Shown here: positions 8,936 through 15,957 of the stretch, in pieces
Layout of the letters: every line of letters starts with the position of its first letter
How positions within the stretch are numbered: the stretch's first letter is position 1
Assembly: GCA_029939785.1 (NCBI GenBank)
Contig: JAOZSG010000010.1
Coordinates: 1-21,172 of the forward strand
DNA: 21,172 nucleotides
Direction of reading: 5' to 3'
Origin: Fidelibacterota bacterium
GTDB taxonomy: Bacteria > Fidelibacterota > UBA2242 > JAFGTP01
The notes under the pieces: generated by a model
The model's input: only the letters and a program-made list of their open reading frames with translations
Databases searched by the model: none
What the model was told of the DNA's origin: nothing
Position numbers and translations under genes: made by a program

Positions 8936-9933
8936 ATAAAAAAAAGACAAACCAATTTTTTAATTTTAAAGCATTAATAAGTATTCTTATTAGTATTATT
9001 GGTATATGGCTCGGGTTTAGAAAATTTGATCCAAACGAATTCCTATCCGCACTTCAGCAAACAAATTTATTTTATTTTTTTCTTGCTATGGCTGTAATAA
9101 TTCTCACTATTATACTCAGAGCCTGGAGGTGGAAATACTTAGTTCATCCATTAAAAAACATGCCAATGAATCAATTATTTGCTGCAACATCAATTTGTTA
9201 TTTTGGAAATAATGTATTTCCTATGAGACTAGGAGAAATTCTAAGATCCTATTCACTTGGTAAAATGGGTAATATCTCTGCTGTTGCAATATTTGGTACT
9301 GTTGTTAATGAAAGAGTTCTTGATAGTCTTGTTTTCTTTATTATAATTTTATTTGGAGCAATTTTTCTTCAGGATATGCCTTCCTGGGTGCAAACAGGTG
9401 GAATTACCGGAGGAATTATTCTCATACTTTTTAGCATCTTTTTATTAATATTTAATAAAAGTAAAAATAAATTTAAGATAATTTGGTATGATAAAACAAA
9501 AAAATATAACGATCATAAATTATTTAAAATATTTTCCAATTTGTTAAAAGGAATACTATCCCTAAAAAACACTCCTCATTTACTATTAATTATTTTTCAG
9601 TCAATTATTATTTGGCTTGTTTCAATTTCGGTTTTTTGGATAATTGGTCTTGCATTAAATGAAATATTTTCTTTACAATCCATATTATTAATATTTCTAG
9701 TAACTTCAGCAGTAATTGCAGTCCCGGCAGCTCCGGGTTATATTGGAACTTATCATGCCGGAGCAATCAGTATCCTTTTATATTTAGGACTCTCTACACC
9801 AAAAGCTCAGGCAATGGCTGTAATAATGCATGGAGTAGGGTTTATTTCACTTACTTTATTAGGTTTATTTTATTTTTTAAAATATCATATTCATATAAAT
9901 GAAACATCAAATATTGATTTTGATCAAAAATAA
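8932..9933 (+). CDS. Polytopic membrane protein, UPF0104 / LPG-synthase transmembrane family
   Basis: This 333-residue protein has about eight membrane helices and belongs to the lysylphosphatidylglycerol synthase transmembrane family (Pfam LPG_synthase_TM; YbhN/AglD-like). The family signature is visible: LRAWRWKYL (about 62-70), NNVFPMRLGEILRSYSLG (about 93-110), TVVNERVLDSL (about 123-133), and late glycine/proline segments VPAAPGYIGTYHAGA. It lacks the soluble aminoacyl-transferase domain of true MprF, so lipid lysylation is not expected. Related proteins are linked to lipid or glycolipid flipping or to regulating glycosyltransferases, but the function here is unknown. The ATG overlaps the lolA stop (ATGA), so translation is coupled to the lipoprotein carrier, which fits an envelope role. 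Confidence 0.82.
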   Translation: MNKKKTNQFFNFKALISILISIIGIWLGFRKFDPNEFLSALQQTNLFYFFLAMAVIILTIILRAWRWKYLVHPLKNMPMNQLFAATSICYFGNNVFPMRLGEILRSYSLGKMGNISAVAIFGTVVNERVLDSLVFFIIILFGAIFLQDMPSWVQTGGITGGIILILFSIFLLIFNKSKNKFKIIWYDKTKKYNDHKLFKIFSNLLKGILSLKNTPHLLLIIFQSIIIWLVSISVFWIIGLALNEIFSLQSILLIFLVTSAVIAVPAAPGYIGTYHAGAISILLYLGLSTPKAQAMAVIMHGVGFISLTLLGLFYFLKYHIHINETSNIDFDQK

Positions 9934-10050
9934 TTTTTTAACTTATTAAAAGTAAAAAAACTTAAACACTTCTTGATATATCTCGTTACATATTATATAT
10001 TCAAAATGTTTATTATTAATTATTAATTTCGAGCTAAATATGGTACGATT

Positions 10051-10081
10051 TTTACATTTAATTATTGTTTGGCGATATAAT
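10051..10081 (+). promoter_or_regulatory. Possible sigma-70-like promoter for the COG2403-arcC pair
   Basis: In the 236-base gap before the COG2403 gene, TATAAT lies at 10076-10081. A TTTACA at 10051-10056 gives a 19-base spacing, which is longer than ideal. This would leave a leader of about 80 bases. The gap is otherwise AT-rich with no clear hairpin or small gene. In such AT-rich DNA a TATAAT alone is weak evidence. Confidence 0.25.
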
Positions 10082-10169
10082 TTTGGATTTGTATAAAAAC
10101 AACCTTTCCTCAAAATAATCAATTTCACATTAAATCAAATATTTAATCAATAATAAATAGAGGTATCTT

Positions 10170-11510
10170 ATGTCTAAGAAAAAAGTTGTAATTATCGGTG
10201 CTGCCGGAAGAGATTTTCATAATTTCAATACATATTTCAGAGGAAATTCAGAATATAATGTTGTAGCATTTACTGCAGCACAAATTCCGGATATTGATGG
10301 TAGAAAATATCCTGCTTCTTTGGCAGGTGAAGACAATTATCCTGAAGGTATCCCAATCCTTCCTGAAGAGAAACTAGTAGAAATTATTAAAGAAAATGAA
10401 ATAGATGAATGCGTATTTTCATATAGTGATGTGAACTATGAATATGTAATGAGATTAGGTGCTATAGTTAATACTGCTGGTGCAAATTTTCGATTATTAG
10501 GACCAAGAGACACAATGATCAAAAGTACAAAACCAGTTATTTCTGTAGTTGCGACAAGAACAGGTTGTGGCAAATCTCAAACCTCCAGAAAAGTCATTGA
10601 ATATTTAATGGCTCATGGTCTGAAAGTAGTAGCAATTCGACATCCTATGCCCTATGGCGATTTAGCCGCACAAAAAGTACAAAGATTTGCAAAAGTAAGT
10701 GATCTTGAAAAACATGATTGTACAATCGAAGAAATGGAAGAATATGAACCTCATGTAGTACGTGGCAATGTCATTTATGCAGGTGTTGATTATGAAGCAA
10801 TTGTTAGGGCAGCAGAAAAAGATCCAGATGGCTGTGATGTAATTCTTTGGGATGGTGGAAATAATGATTTTTCATTTTATAAACCTGATCTGACTATTAC
10901 AGTAGTCGATCCACACAGACCCGGCGACGAATTAACATATTATCCGGGTGAAATCAATCTAAGATTAGCAGATACAATTGTGATTAATAAAATGGAATCA
11001 GCATCTCCTGAAGGAATTCAAACGGTTAGAGAAAGCATTCAAAAAGTAAATCCAAAAGCTGTAGTTATTGATGGAGCCTCACCGATTAAAGTAGATGATC
11101 CTTCTATTATTAAAAACAAACGTGTTCTTGTTGTTGAGGATGGTCCTACATTAACACATGGCGGAATGAAAATTGGTGCAGGAACAGTAGCAGCACACAA
11201 ATATGGTGCAAGTAAATGTGTTGATCCACGACCATATACAGTTGGAAAACTAACTGAAACTTTCAAAATTTATCCAAAAATTGGTGAATTATTACCTGCA
11301 ATGGGATACGGTGAAGAACAAAGAAAAGATCTTGAAAGAACAATAAATGCTACTGATTGTGATTCTGTTATTATTGGTACTCCAATTGATTTAAATAGAA
11401 TTATTAATATAAAAAAACCAAATACACGCGTTTATTATGATCTTCAGGAAATCGGAGAACCTACATTAAAAAATGTTTTAGAGGATTTTCTAACAAAACA
11501 AAATTTGTAA
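10170..11510 (+). CDS. COG2403-type NTP-binding protein (cyclic 2,3-diphosphoglycerate synthetase family)
   Basis: This 446-residue cytosolic protein resembles the predicted-GTPase family COG2403, whose characterised archaeal members make cyclic 2,3-diphosphoglycerate from 2,3-diphosphoglycerate and ATP. The N-terminal Rossmann-like part begins KKVVIIGAAGRDFHNFN (about 4-20). A P-loop domain starts near 123, with ATRTGCGKSQTSR (T129 stands where the first Gly of Walker A is usual; G134, K135, S136 are kept). A Walker B-like strand VILWDGGNNDF and an NKxE-like VINKMES (guanine-type base recognition) follow. The C-terminal part has THGGMKIGAGTVAAH and SVIIGTPIDL. The ATG follows AGAGGT. It is 18 bases ahead of a carbamate kinase gene, so they likely share a transcript. 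Bacterial members have no settled reaction, so the cyclase name is a family label only. Confidence 0.75.
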   Translation: MSKKKVVIIGAAGRDFHNFNTYFRGNSEYNVVAFTAAQIPDIDGRKYPASLAGEDNYPEGIPILPEEKLVEIIKENEIDECVFSYSDVNYEYVMRLGAIVNTAGANFRLLGPRDTMIKSTKPVISVVATRTGCGKSQTSRKVIEYLMAHGLKVVAIRHPMPYGDLAAQKVQRFAKVSDLEKHDCTIEEMEEYEPHVVRGNVIYAGVDYEAIVRAAEKDPDGCDVILWDGGNNDFSFYKPDLTITVVDPHRPGDELTYYPGEINLRLADTIVINKMESASPEGIQTVRESIQKVNPKAVVIDGASPIKVDDPSIIKNKRVLVVEDGPTLTHGGMKIGAGTVAAHKYGASKCVDPRPYTVGKLTETFKIYPKIGELLPAMGYGEEQRKDLERTINATDCDSVIIGTPIDLNRIINIKKPNTRVYYDLQEIGEPTLKNVLEDFLTKQNL

Positions 11511-11528
11511 TTTTTTACTGGTGATAAT

Positions 11529-12473
11529 ATGAAAAAAATAAAAAAAGCAGTTGTCGCATTAGGTGGAAATGCAATATCTCCAAAAGGTGAAATTGACTCA
11601 ATTCATAATCAATTTAAAAATACACGAATAAGTCAAAAAGCAATAATGAATTTAATAAAACAAGGGTACAATTTAGTAATTACTCATGGTAATGGACCTC
11701 AAGTTGGAAATGCATTATTAAGAGTTGAACTTGCAGAGGGTAAAGCACCTCTATTACCTTTAGGAATTTGTGTTGCTGATACTGAAGGTGGTATGGGATA
11801 TATGATTGAACAATCTTTACAAAATGCATTAGTGATGGAAAATATTGATAAAGATGTTGTTACTATTGCAACTCAAATAATTGTTGACGCTGATGATCCA
11901 TCATTAACAAATCCTGAGAAATTTATTGGTGGATGGTATGATGAAGAACATATTAAAATAATGTCAAATAAATTTAAATGGTCTATAAAGGAAGTAAAAG
12001 GAAAAGGATGGAGAAGAGTGGTTCCCTCACCAATTCCAAGAAAAATAATCAATAAACGCATCATTCAGAAATTAGTAAATGAAGGAACCATTGTAATTGC
12101 TGCCGGAGGAGGTGGAATTCCTGTATATGTTACCAAAGAAGGATTATATGAAGGTGTAGATGCAGTAATTGATAAAGATCTTGCATCAGCAGTCCTGGCA
12201 AACGAAATAAATGCTGAAGAATTATTCATTTTAACAGATGTAGATCAGGTGGCAATAAATTTTGGCAAGCCAAATGAAAAGAGGTTATCTAATATTAAAG
12301 CCATTGAACTACAAAAATACTATGATAATGGTGAATTTCCTGCCGGATCAATGGGACCAAAAGTAAGAGCTGCCTTAAAATTTTTGAAATATGGTGGCAA
12401 ATCTGTCGTTATTTCATCATTACATCAAGTATCAAATAATTTAAAAAAAGGTCAATTAACAAGAATCACGTAA
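11529..12473 (+). CDS. arcC: Carbamate kinase
   Basis: Carbamate kinase interconverts carbamoyl phosphate plus ADP with carbamate plus ATP, usually making ATP from carbamoyl phosphate released in arginine, citrulline or purine/allantoin breakdown. The 314-residue length is right for the amino-acid kinase fold. Motifs seen are ALGGNAI (10-16), THGNGPQVG (52-60), IAAGGGGIPV (190-199), IDKDLASAVLA with K216, LTDVDQV (235-241) and GSMGPKVRAA (273-282). The upstream GGTGAT is a modest ribosome site. No arginine deiminase or ornithine carbamoyltransferase gene is in the window. The only partner is the COG2403 gene just upstream. A strong terminator follows. Confidence 0.93.
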   Translation: MKKIKKAVVALGGNAISPKGEIDSIHNQFKNTRISQKAIMNLIKQGYNLVITHGNGPQVGNALLRVELAEGKAPLLPLGICVADTEGGMGYMIEQSLQNALVMENIDKDVVTIATQIIVDADDPSLTNPEKFIGGWYDEEHIKIMSNKFKWSIKEVKGKGWRRVVPSPIPRKIINKRIIQKLVNEGTIVIAAGGGGIPVYVTKEGLYEGVDAVIDKDLASAVLANEINAEELFILTDVDQVAINFGKPNEKRLSNIKAIELQKYYDNGEFPAGSMGPKVRAALKFLKYGGKSVVISSLHQVSNNLKKGQLTRIT

Positions 12474-12518
12474 TATTTTATATAAATGTACTATTATTAA
12501 AAAAAAATTCTTAAAATC

Positions 12519-12564
12519 AAGTATCAATTTTGGATATATCATATGCAAAATTGATACTTTTTTT
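12519..12564 (+). terminator. Intrinsic terminator after carbamate kinase
   Basis: A perfect 14-bp stem (12519-12532 with 12546-12559, arm AAGTATCAATTTTG) has a 13-base loop and is followed directly by five T (12560-12564). It sits 45 bases after arcC and 31 bases before ndk. It ends the COG2403-arcC unit and makes ndk a separate start. The stem is AT-rich but uninterrupted. Confidence 0.8.
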
Positions 12565-12595
12565 GATACAATATTTAATATAGAAAGAAGGTAAT

Positions 12596-13012
12596 ATGGA
12601 ATTAACATTTGCAAATTTAAAACCAGATTGTGTAGAACGTAATTTAACCGGAAAAGTAATTGATTTTATCGAATCAAAAGGGTTTGAAATAATAAAAATG
12701 CAAAAAATGAGATTATCAAAAATCCAGGCAGAAGAATTTTATAAGGACCATGTTGGTAAACCTTTTTACAAAGGATTAATAGAAATGATGACATCAGGAC
12801 CTTGTATTCCAATGGTATTGAAAAAGAAACATGCAGTAGAAGAATTCAGAAAAATAATCGGAAATACAGATCCTGAAAAAGCAGAAGACGGGACATTAAG
12901 ACATTTATATGGTACTACTGTCAGACGAAATGTTATTCATGGATCTGACTGTGAATCCAGTGCTTTACGAGAAATAACATTTTTCTTTTCCTTTGTCGAT
13001 GTAATACATTAA
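12596..13012 (+). CDS. ndk: Nucleoside diphosphate kinase
   Basis: Ndk transfers the gamma phosphate of ATP to other nucleoside diphosphates through a phosphohistidine. The 138-residue size is typical of the short bacterial form. The catalytic histidine is H115 in RRNVIHGSDCESSALREI, and the nucleotide-site lysine is K9 in NLKPD. The segment TDPEKAEDGTLRHLYG matches the family's substrate loop. A clear AAGAAGG ribosome site lies before the ATG. The C-terminus ends after EITFFFS with a short tail. It lies between a terminator and a SPOR lipoprotein gene, with no obvious functional tie to either. Confidence 0.95.
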   Translation: MELTFANLKPDCVERNLTGKVIDFIESKGFEIIKMQKMRLSKIQAEEFYKDHVGKPFYKGLIEMMTSGPCIPMVLKKKHAVEEFRKIIGNTDPEKAEDGTLRHLYGTTVRRNVIHGSDCESSALREITFFFSFVDVIH

Positions 13013-13048
13013 TTTTATATTTGCAAATAACCTTTTATGGAGAATAAC

Positions 13049-13831
13049 ATGAAAAAAATATTAGTATTTTATATTTTTTTATTATTAATAATTAATTGTG
13101 ATAATGAAAAATCTATACCAGGTGAAACAGGAATTCCAATTTATCTGGTACCAACAATTGAATCACAAAACGACACTCTGCGAAGTACATTTAGATGGAG
13201 TTTTGAAAATGTTCCTGAAAATAGCAGACTGGATGTATTAAGTTTTCAACCATCAAGCAATGCATATAATATCTTTTTTATTCCGGATATTCATGGCAAA
13301 TATAAAGTTAAATGTGAAATATTAAATCCAATGGATGAGATTATTAAAGAAACAAATTTTATCTGTGAAATATCAGCTGCTACCACATCAAAAGATCAAG
13401 ATTCTCTTATAAATCTTCGAGTTAAGACAGAAGGTTTCGGTGATCTGCCTGATCCTATATATCTTGATGATCAAAAAGAAGTTGACGTTTCTAAAACAAC
13501 AAAAGAGACAATAGTATTAAAAACAGAAAAACCTAAAGAAATTACTCCACCTAACTCCAATAAAATTAGGAAAAAGAAAACCATTAAAGGACTATATACT
13601 ATACAAATTTCATCTTTTCAATCATATCAAAAAGCAGAGATTGATCTGGAAAAATTAAAAAGACTTGGTCTTGAAGTTTATATTAAAAAAGTTTTTATAA
13701 ATGAAAAAAATGAGACCTGGTATAGAATACGATCAGGGATTTATCCTAATTATACTAAAGCCAAAAAAGAAGCTGAAAGATTAGAATCAAAATTAGGTCG
13801 AACTGGAATTTGGATTGATAAAATTGATTAA
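13049..13831 (+). CDS. SPOR-domain lipoprotein
   Basis: The start at 13049 is chosen over an in-frame ATG at 13037 because GGAGA (13039-13043) is well spaced for it and it places a lipoprotein signal at the very start: MKKILVFYIFLLLIINC, with C17 as the lipid-attachment cysteine. The residue before Cys is Asn, outside the strict enterobacterial lipobox but tolerated in some other phyla. About 260 residues in all: an acidic beta-rich middle domain I do not recognise (about 25-140), a Lys/Pro/Thr linker, then a C-terminal SPOR domain (about 183-260). The SPOR part contains GLYTIQISSFQSYQKAE, TWYRIRSGIYPNYTKAKKEAERL and a closing GIWID strand. It probably binds peptidoglycan in the periplasm. 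Confidence 0.75.
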   Translation: MKKILVFYIFLLLIINCDNEKSIPGETGIPIYLVPTIESQNDTLRSTFRWSFENVPENSRLDVLSFQPSSNAYNIFFIPDIHGKYKVKCEILNPMDEIIKETNFICEISAATTSKDQDSLINLRVKTEGFGDLPDPIYLDDQKEVDVSKTTKETIVLKTEKPKEITPPNSNKIRKKKTIKGLYTIQISSFQSYQKAEIDLEKLKRLGLEVYIKKVFINEKNETWYRIRSGIYPNYTKAKKEAERLESKLGRTGIWIDKID

Positions 13832-13851
13832 AACCACTTTTATTAACTAAT

Positions 13852-13861
13852 TACGGAAACA
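13852..13861 (+). promoter_or_regulatory. Shared initiation-region motif, copy 2
   Basis: A second exact copy of TACGGAAACA, 3 bases before the ATG at 13865; the first copy precedes the ATG at 2497. The surrounding bases are also similar (TAACTA just upstream of or overlapping both). It may be only a GGAAA ribosome site in a common sequence context. Confidence 0.3.
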
Positions 13862-13864
13862 TTT

Positions 13865-14986
13865 ATGAGACTTAAATATTTTGATTTTAGAGATATCTTA
13901 TTAACTCCTCGGCTATCTTTAAGTTGGAAAAAAATTTCAATACATGTTTTTGGAATATTTGCCGGCTGGTTTATTTACTTCCTGTTAACATATATTGCAT
14001 TGTTAGTTAATGGTTTAACCATCAAACAAATATGGCTTAGACATTATTTATTTCCAATTATATTTAATACGGACTTACCAATACAATGGTATGTTTATGT
14101 AATTTCAGGAATTGGAATTTCAATTTGGATTTTAATATATATTTATTCTTCAACAGCAGTTTCCAGAATTACTTATGAACAATTAAAAAGGAATAATTAT
14201 TTTAGTACAAAAGAAAGTTTATTATTTGCTAAAAAACATTTTTTTGCACCTATTTTTACTCCAGTTATTATTAGTCTAATAATTTTCTTTTTTATTTTAA
14301 TATTTTGCCTAATTGCTTTACTAACCAAAATACCTTTTTTTGATATTTTATTCCTTGGTTTTCCATTTATCTTATATTTTATATCATCAATATTTATTAT
14401 TTATACTATACTTATTTGGATCATATCTCTTTTTTTATCACCTGCTGTAGTGGCAACTGCAGAAGAAGATACTCTGGAAACAATATTTCAAAATTATTCT
14501 AGTTTTTGGAATCAACCATGGAGAATTATTATATATGAAATTTTAAATATTGGATTATCAATATTGGTTACATTTATATTTTCTTGTTTCTATTTTTTTG
14601 CATATAAATTATTAAATATTTGTTTTAGTTTTGCCATTTTTTCAAATAACAAAGCAGATACAATTCTAAGACATGCATCATCTTATATATATGGTAATCA
14701 CTCCCCTATTACGCCACATATTCCTTTTATATTTCAAATAGAACCAGAAAAACTAATAAATCAATATAATCTTTCAATTACAGAAAGTTTTTCTACATTT
14801 CTGGTTGTAATAAGTTTATTTTTTATAACAATATCCATATTTGCTTATTTTCTCGTAAATATTAATATAGGTCAGACTTTAATTTATTTAATTATAAGAA
14901 AAAGGAAAGATGAGGAAAACTTAATTGATCGAAAAGAAACAGATGAACTCAAAGAAAAAGATAAAAAAAATCTTAAGATAAATTAA
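13865..14986 (+). CDS. Polytopic membrane protein of unknown function
   Basis: I do not recognise a named family. The 373-residue protein has about seven or more membrane helices, at about 28-48, 76-97, 130-153, 160-192 (long enough for two), 222-247 and 309-345. The strongest candidate for a conserved soluble element is SPAVVATAEEDTLETIFQ followed by FWNQPWR (about 192-220), where an amphipathic segment sits between helices. A loop of about 50 residues (about 260-308) is rich in His, Pro and Ser. The tail (about 345-373) is highly charged. The N-terminus MRLKYFDFRDILLTPRLSLS suggests a cytoplasmic amphipathic lead. It follows the SPOR lipoprotein by 33 bases and has the same pre-ATG motif as the SPOR gene at 2497, so an envelope role is likely but unproven. 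Confidence 0.6.
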   Translation: MRLKYFDFRDILLTPRLSLSWKKISIHVFGIFAGWFIYFLLTYIALLVNGLTIKQIWLRHYLFPIIFNTDLPIQWYVYVISGIGISIWILIYIYSSTAVSRITYEQLKRNNYFSTKESLLFAKKHFFAPIFTPVIISLIIFFFILIFCLIALLTKIPFFDILFLGFPFILYFISSIFIIYTILIWIISLFLSPAVVATAEEDTLETIFQNYSSFWNQPWRIIIYEILNIGLSILVTFIFSCFYFFAYKLLNICFSFAIFSNNKADTILRHASSYIYGNHSPITPHIPFIFQIEPEKLINQYNLSITESFSTFLVVISLFFITISIFAYFLVNINIGQTLIYLIIRKRKDEENLIDRKETDELKEKDKKNLKIN

Positions 14987-15148
14987 TAAATTTAAATATT
15001 TCTAATTATTAACAAGTTAAAAATATTTTTAGAAATAAAATGCACCCCAAATTTCTCCTCTTAAAACACAAAATTAATTTAAGATTAATAAAGAAAAAAT
15101 ACTTTTTTTATAGTTAATACTTGATTATCCAATGTTCAACTTATAAAT
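14987..15148 (+). other. Intergenic region before yceD
   Basis: This AT-rich gap separates the membrane-protein gene from yceD. It holds a weak 9-bp inverted repeat (14997-15005 with 15029-15037, arm TATTTCTAA) with a long loop, which might be a poor terminator. TATAAA at 15142-15147 could be a -10 element very close to the yceD start. No tRNA or convincing small gene is seen. Confidence 0.35.
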
Positions 15149-15160
15149 TTGCGTCTTGAT

Positions 15161-15649
15161 ATGAAGATAAGAATAAGTACATTTGACCAGGACCACCAGA
15201 TACTTGAAGATGTCATTGACAAAAGAAATATAGGTATTTATGATAATTCTTTTAATAATAAAATCATCGTAAAATTATTAATTGATAAGTCATATAAATG
15301 TTGGAAAATACACGGGATTCTTGAAACTAAGATAGTTCTGACTTGTGATAGATGTTTGGAATTATTTGATTTGTATTTATCTCCGAAAATTGATATTATC
15401 ATTAGTACTGATAAAGTATTAGAAGTTGATAGCGAGAATGTAATATATTTTCAACCGGGAACAGATGAAATTGATATCAGTGAAAATTTGAGAGATTATT
15501 TGCTTTTAAGCATACCTATCAAAAAAAATTGTACAGATGAATGTAAAGGTTTATGTCCATCTTGTGGTATAAATTTGAATAAAAAAAGTTGTAAATGTCA
15601 CGATGATTCTATTGATCCCAGATGGGACAATTTGAAAAATCTAAAATAA
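15161..15649 (+). CDS. yceD: YceD/DUF177 family protein, 23S rRNA accumulation factor
   Basis: YceD proteins are linked to 23S rRNA accumulation and are nearly always encoded just before rpmF, as here. The C-terminal half carries the family's cysteine pattern: CDRC in the middle, then CTDECKGLCPSCG, then CKC, followed by DPRWDNLKNL, which is the usual end. Conserved acidic pairs lie in between (GTDEIDISENLRDYLLLSIP). The start is uncertain: ATG at 15161 gives MKIRIS, while a TTG at 15149 adds four residues. Neither has a clear Shine-Dalgarno. The stop is 15 bases before rpmF, with GGAGGA between them. The role is inferred from the family. Confidence 0.87.
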   Translation: MKIRISTFDQDHQILEDVIDKRNIGIYDNSFNNKIIVKLLIDKSYKCWKIHGILETKIVLTCDRCLELFDLYLSPKIDIIISTDKVLEVDSENVIYFQPGTDEIDISENLRDYLLLSIPIKKNCTDECKGLCPSCGINLNKKSCKCHDDSIDPRWDNLKNLK

Positions 15650-15664
15650 TGGAGGATTAGTAAA

Positions 15665-15847
15665 TTGGCTTTACCAAAAAGACGTACTTCAAACGCAAAT
15701 AAAAGAAAACGTAGAACACATTGGAAATTAAAAGAAGTAAACACTTCAAAATGTTCAAATTGTGGAGATGTTAAATTACCTCATAGAGCCTGTCCAAATT
15801 GTGGTTATTATAACGGCAGACAGGTAATTGCGGCTAATGAAAAATAA
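15665..15847 (+). CDS. rpmF: 50S ribosomal protein L32
   Basis: L32 is a small protein of the large ribosomal subunit. The 60-residue product starts MALPKRRTSNANKRKRRTHW, the family's basic N-terminus. A zinc-ribbon follows with CSNCG and CPNCG (four cysteines, the zinc-binding C+ form). The start codon is TTG, fixed by the strong upstream GGAGGA and by the conserved N-terminus. It is paired with yceD. plsX, the usual next gene, is missing; a palindrome and a hairpin follow instead. Confidence 0.97.
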   Translation: MALPKRRTSNANKRKRRTHWKLKEVNTSKCSNCGDVKLPHRACPNCGYYNGRQVIAANEK

Positions 15848-15866
15848 TTTTCACACTGTGTGAAAA
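15848..15866. promoter_or_regulatory. 19-base perfect palindrome, operator-like
   Basis: TTTTCACAC-T-GTGTGAAAA begins right after the rpmF stop. Two 9-base arms are exact inverses around one base, as in binding sites of dimeric helix-turn-helix regulators. It lies about 90 bases before fabH. The one-base centre makes it a poor RNA hairpin compared with the stem just downstream. No regulator gene is in the window, so the binder is unknown. Confidence 0.45.
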
Positions 15867-15876
15867 ACAATATTTT

Positions 15877-15940
15877 ATTGCTTATTAAATGATTAATTAA
15901 TATTTTTCATCCAATTAATTATTTAATAAGCAATTTTTTT
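15877..15940 (+). terminator. Long hairpin with T-run between rpmF and fabH
   Basis: Arms 15877-15898 and 15913-15934 pair over 22 bp with a single G-U wobble and a 14-base loop. T runs from 15934 to 15940. This is the layout of an intrinsic terminator, although the stem is almost all A/T apart from one GC step near its base. It would end the yceD-rpmF transcript and leave fabH needing its own promoter. A TTGCTT (15878-15883) and TATTTT (15901-15906) at 17-base spacing overlap it and could be that promoter, which is weak evidence. Confidence 0.65.
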
Positions 15941-15957
15941 AAGGAATAAATATTTCA

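Noticed and set aside
9946..10128. 60-codon minus-strand reading frame in the gap before the COG2403 gene
   Set aside because: The product is low-complexity and typical of AT-rich non-coding DNA; it has no convincing ribosome site or family pattern.
10133..10151. Inverted repeat ATTAAAT-CAAAT-ATTTAAT upstream of the COG2403 gene
   Set aside because: Only 7 A/T pairs; too weak to support as a riboswitch or terminator.
13018..13029. 12-base palindrome TATTTGCAAATA after ndk
   Set aside because: Short and mostly A/T, so expected by chance in this composition; no matching copy was noticed near other genes.
15040..15117. 25-codon reading frame upstream of yceD that could be a leader peptide
   Set aside because: No ribosome site, low-complexity Lys/Leu product, and no attenuator-like structure after it.
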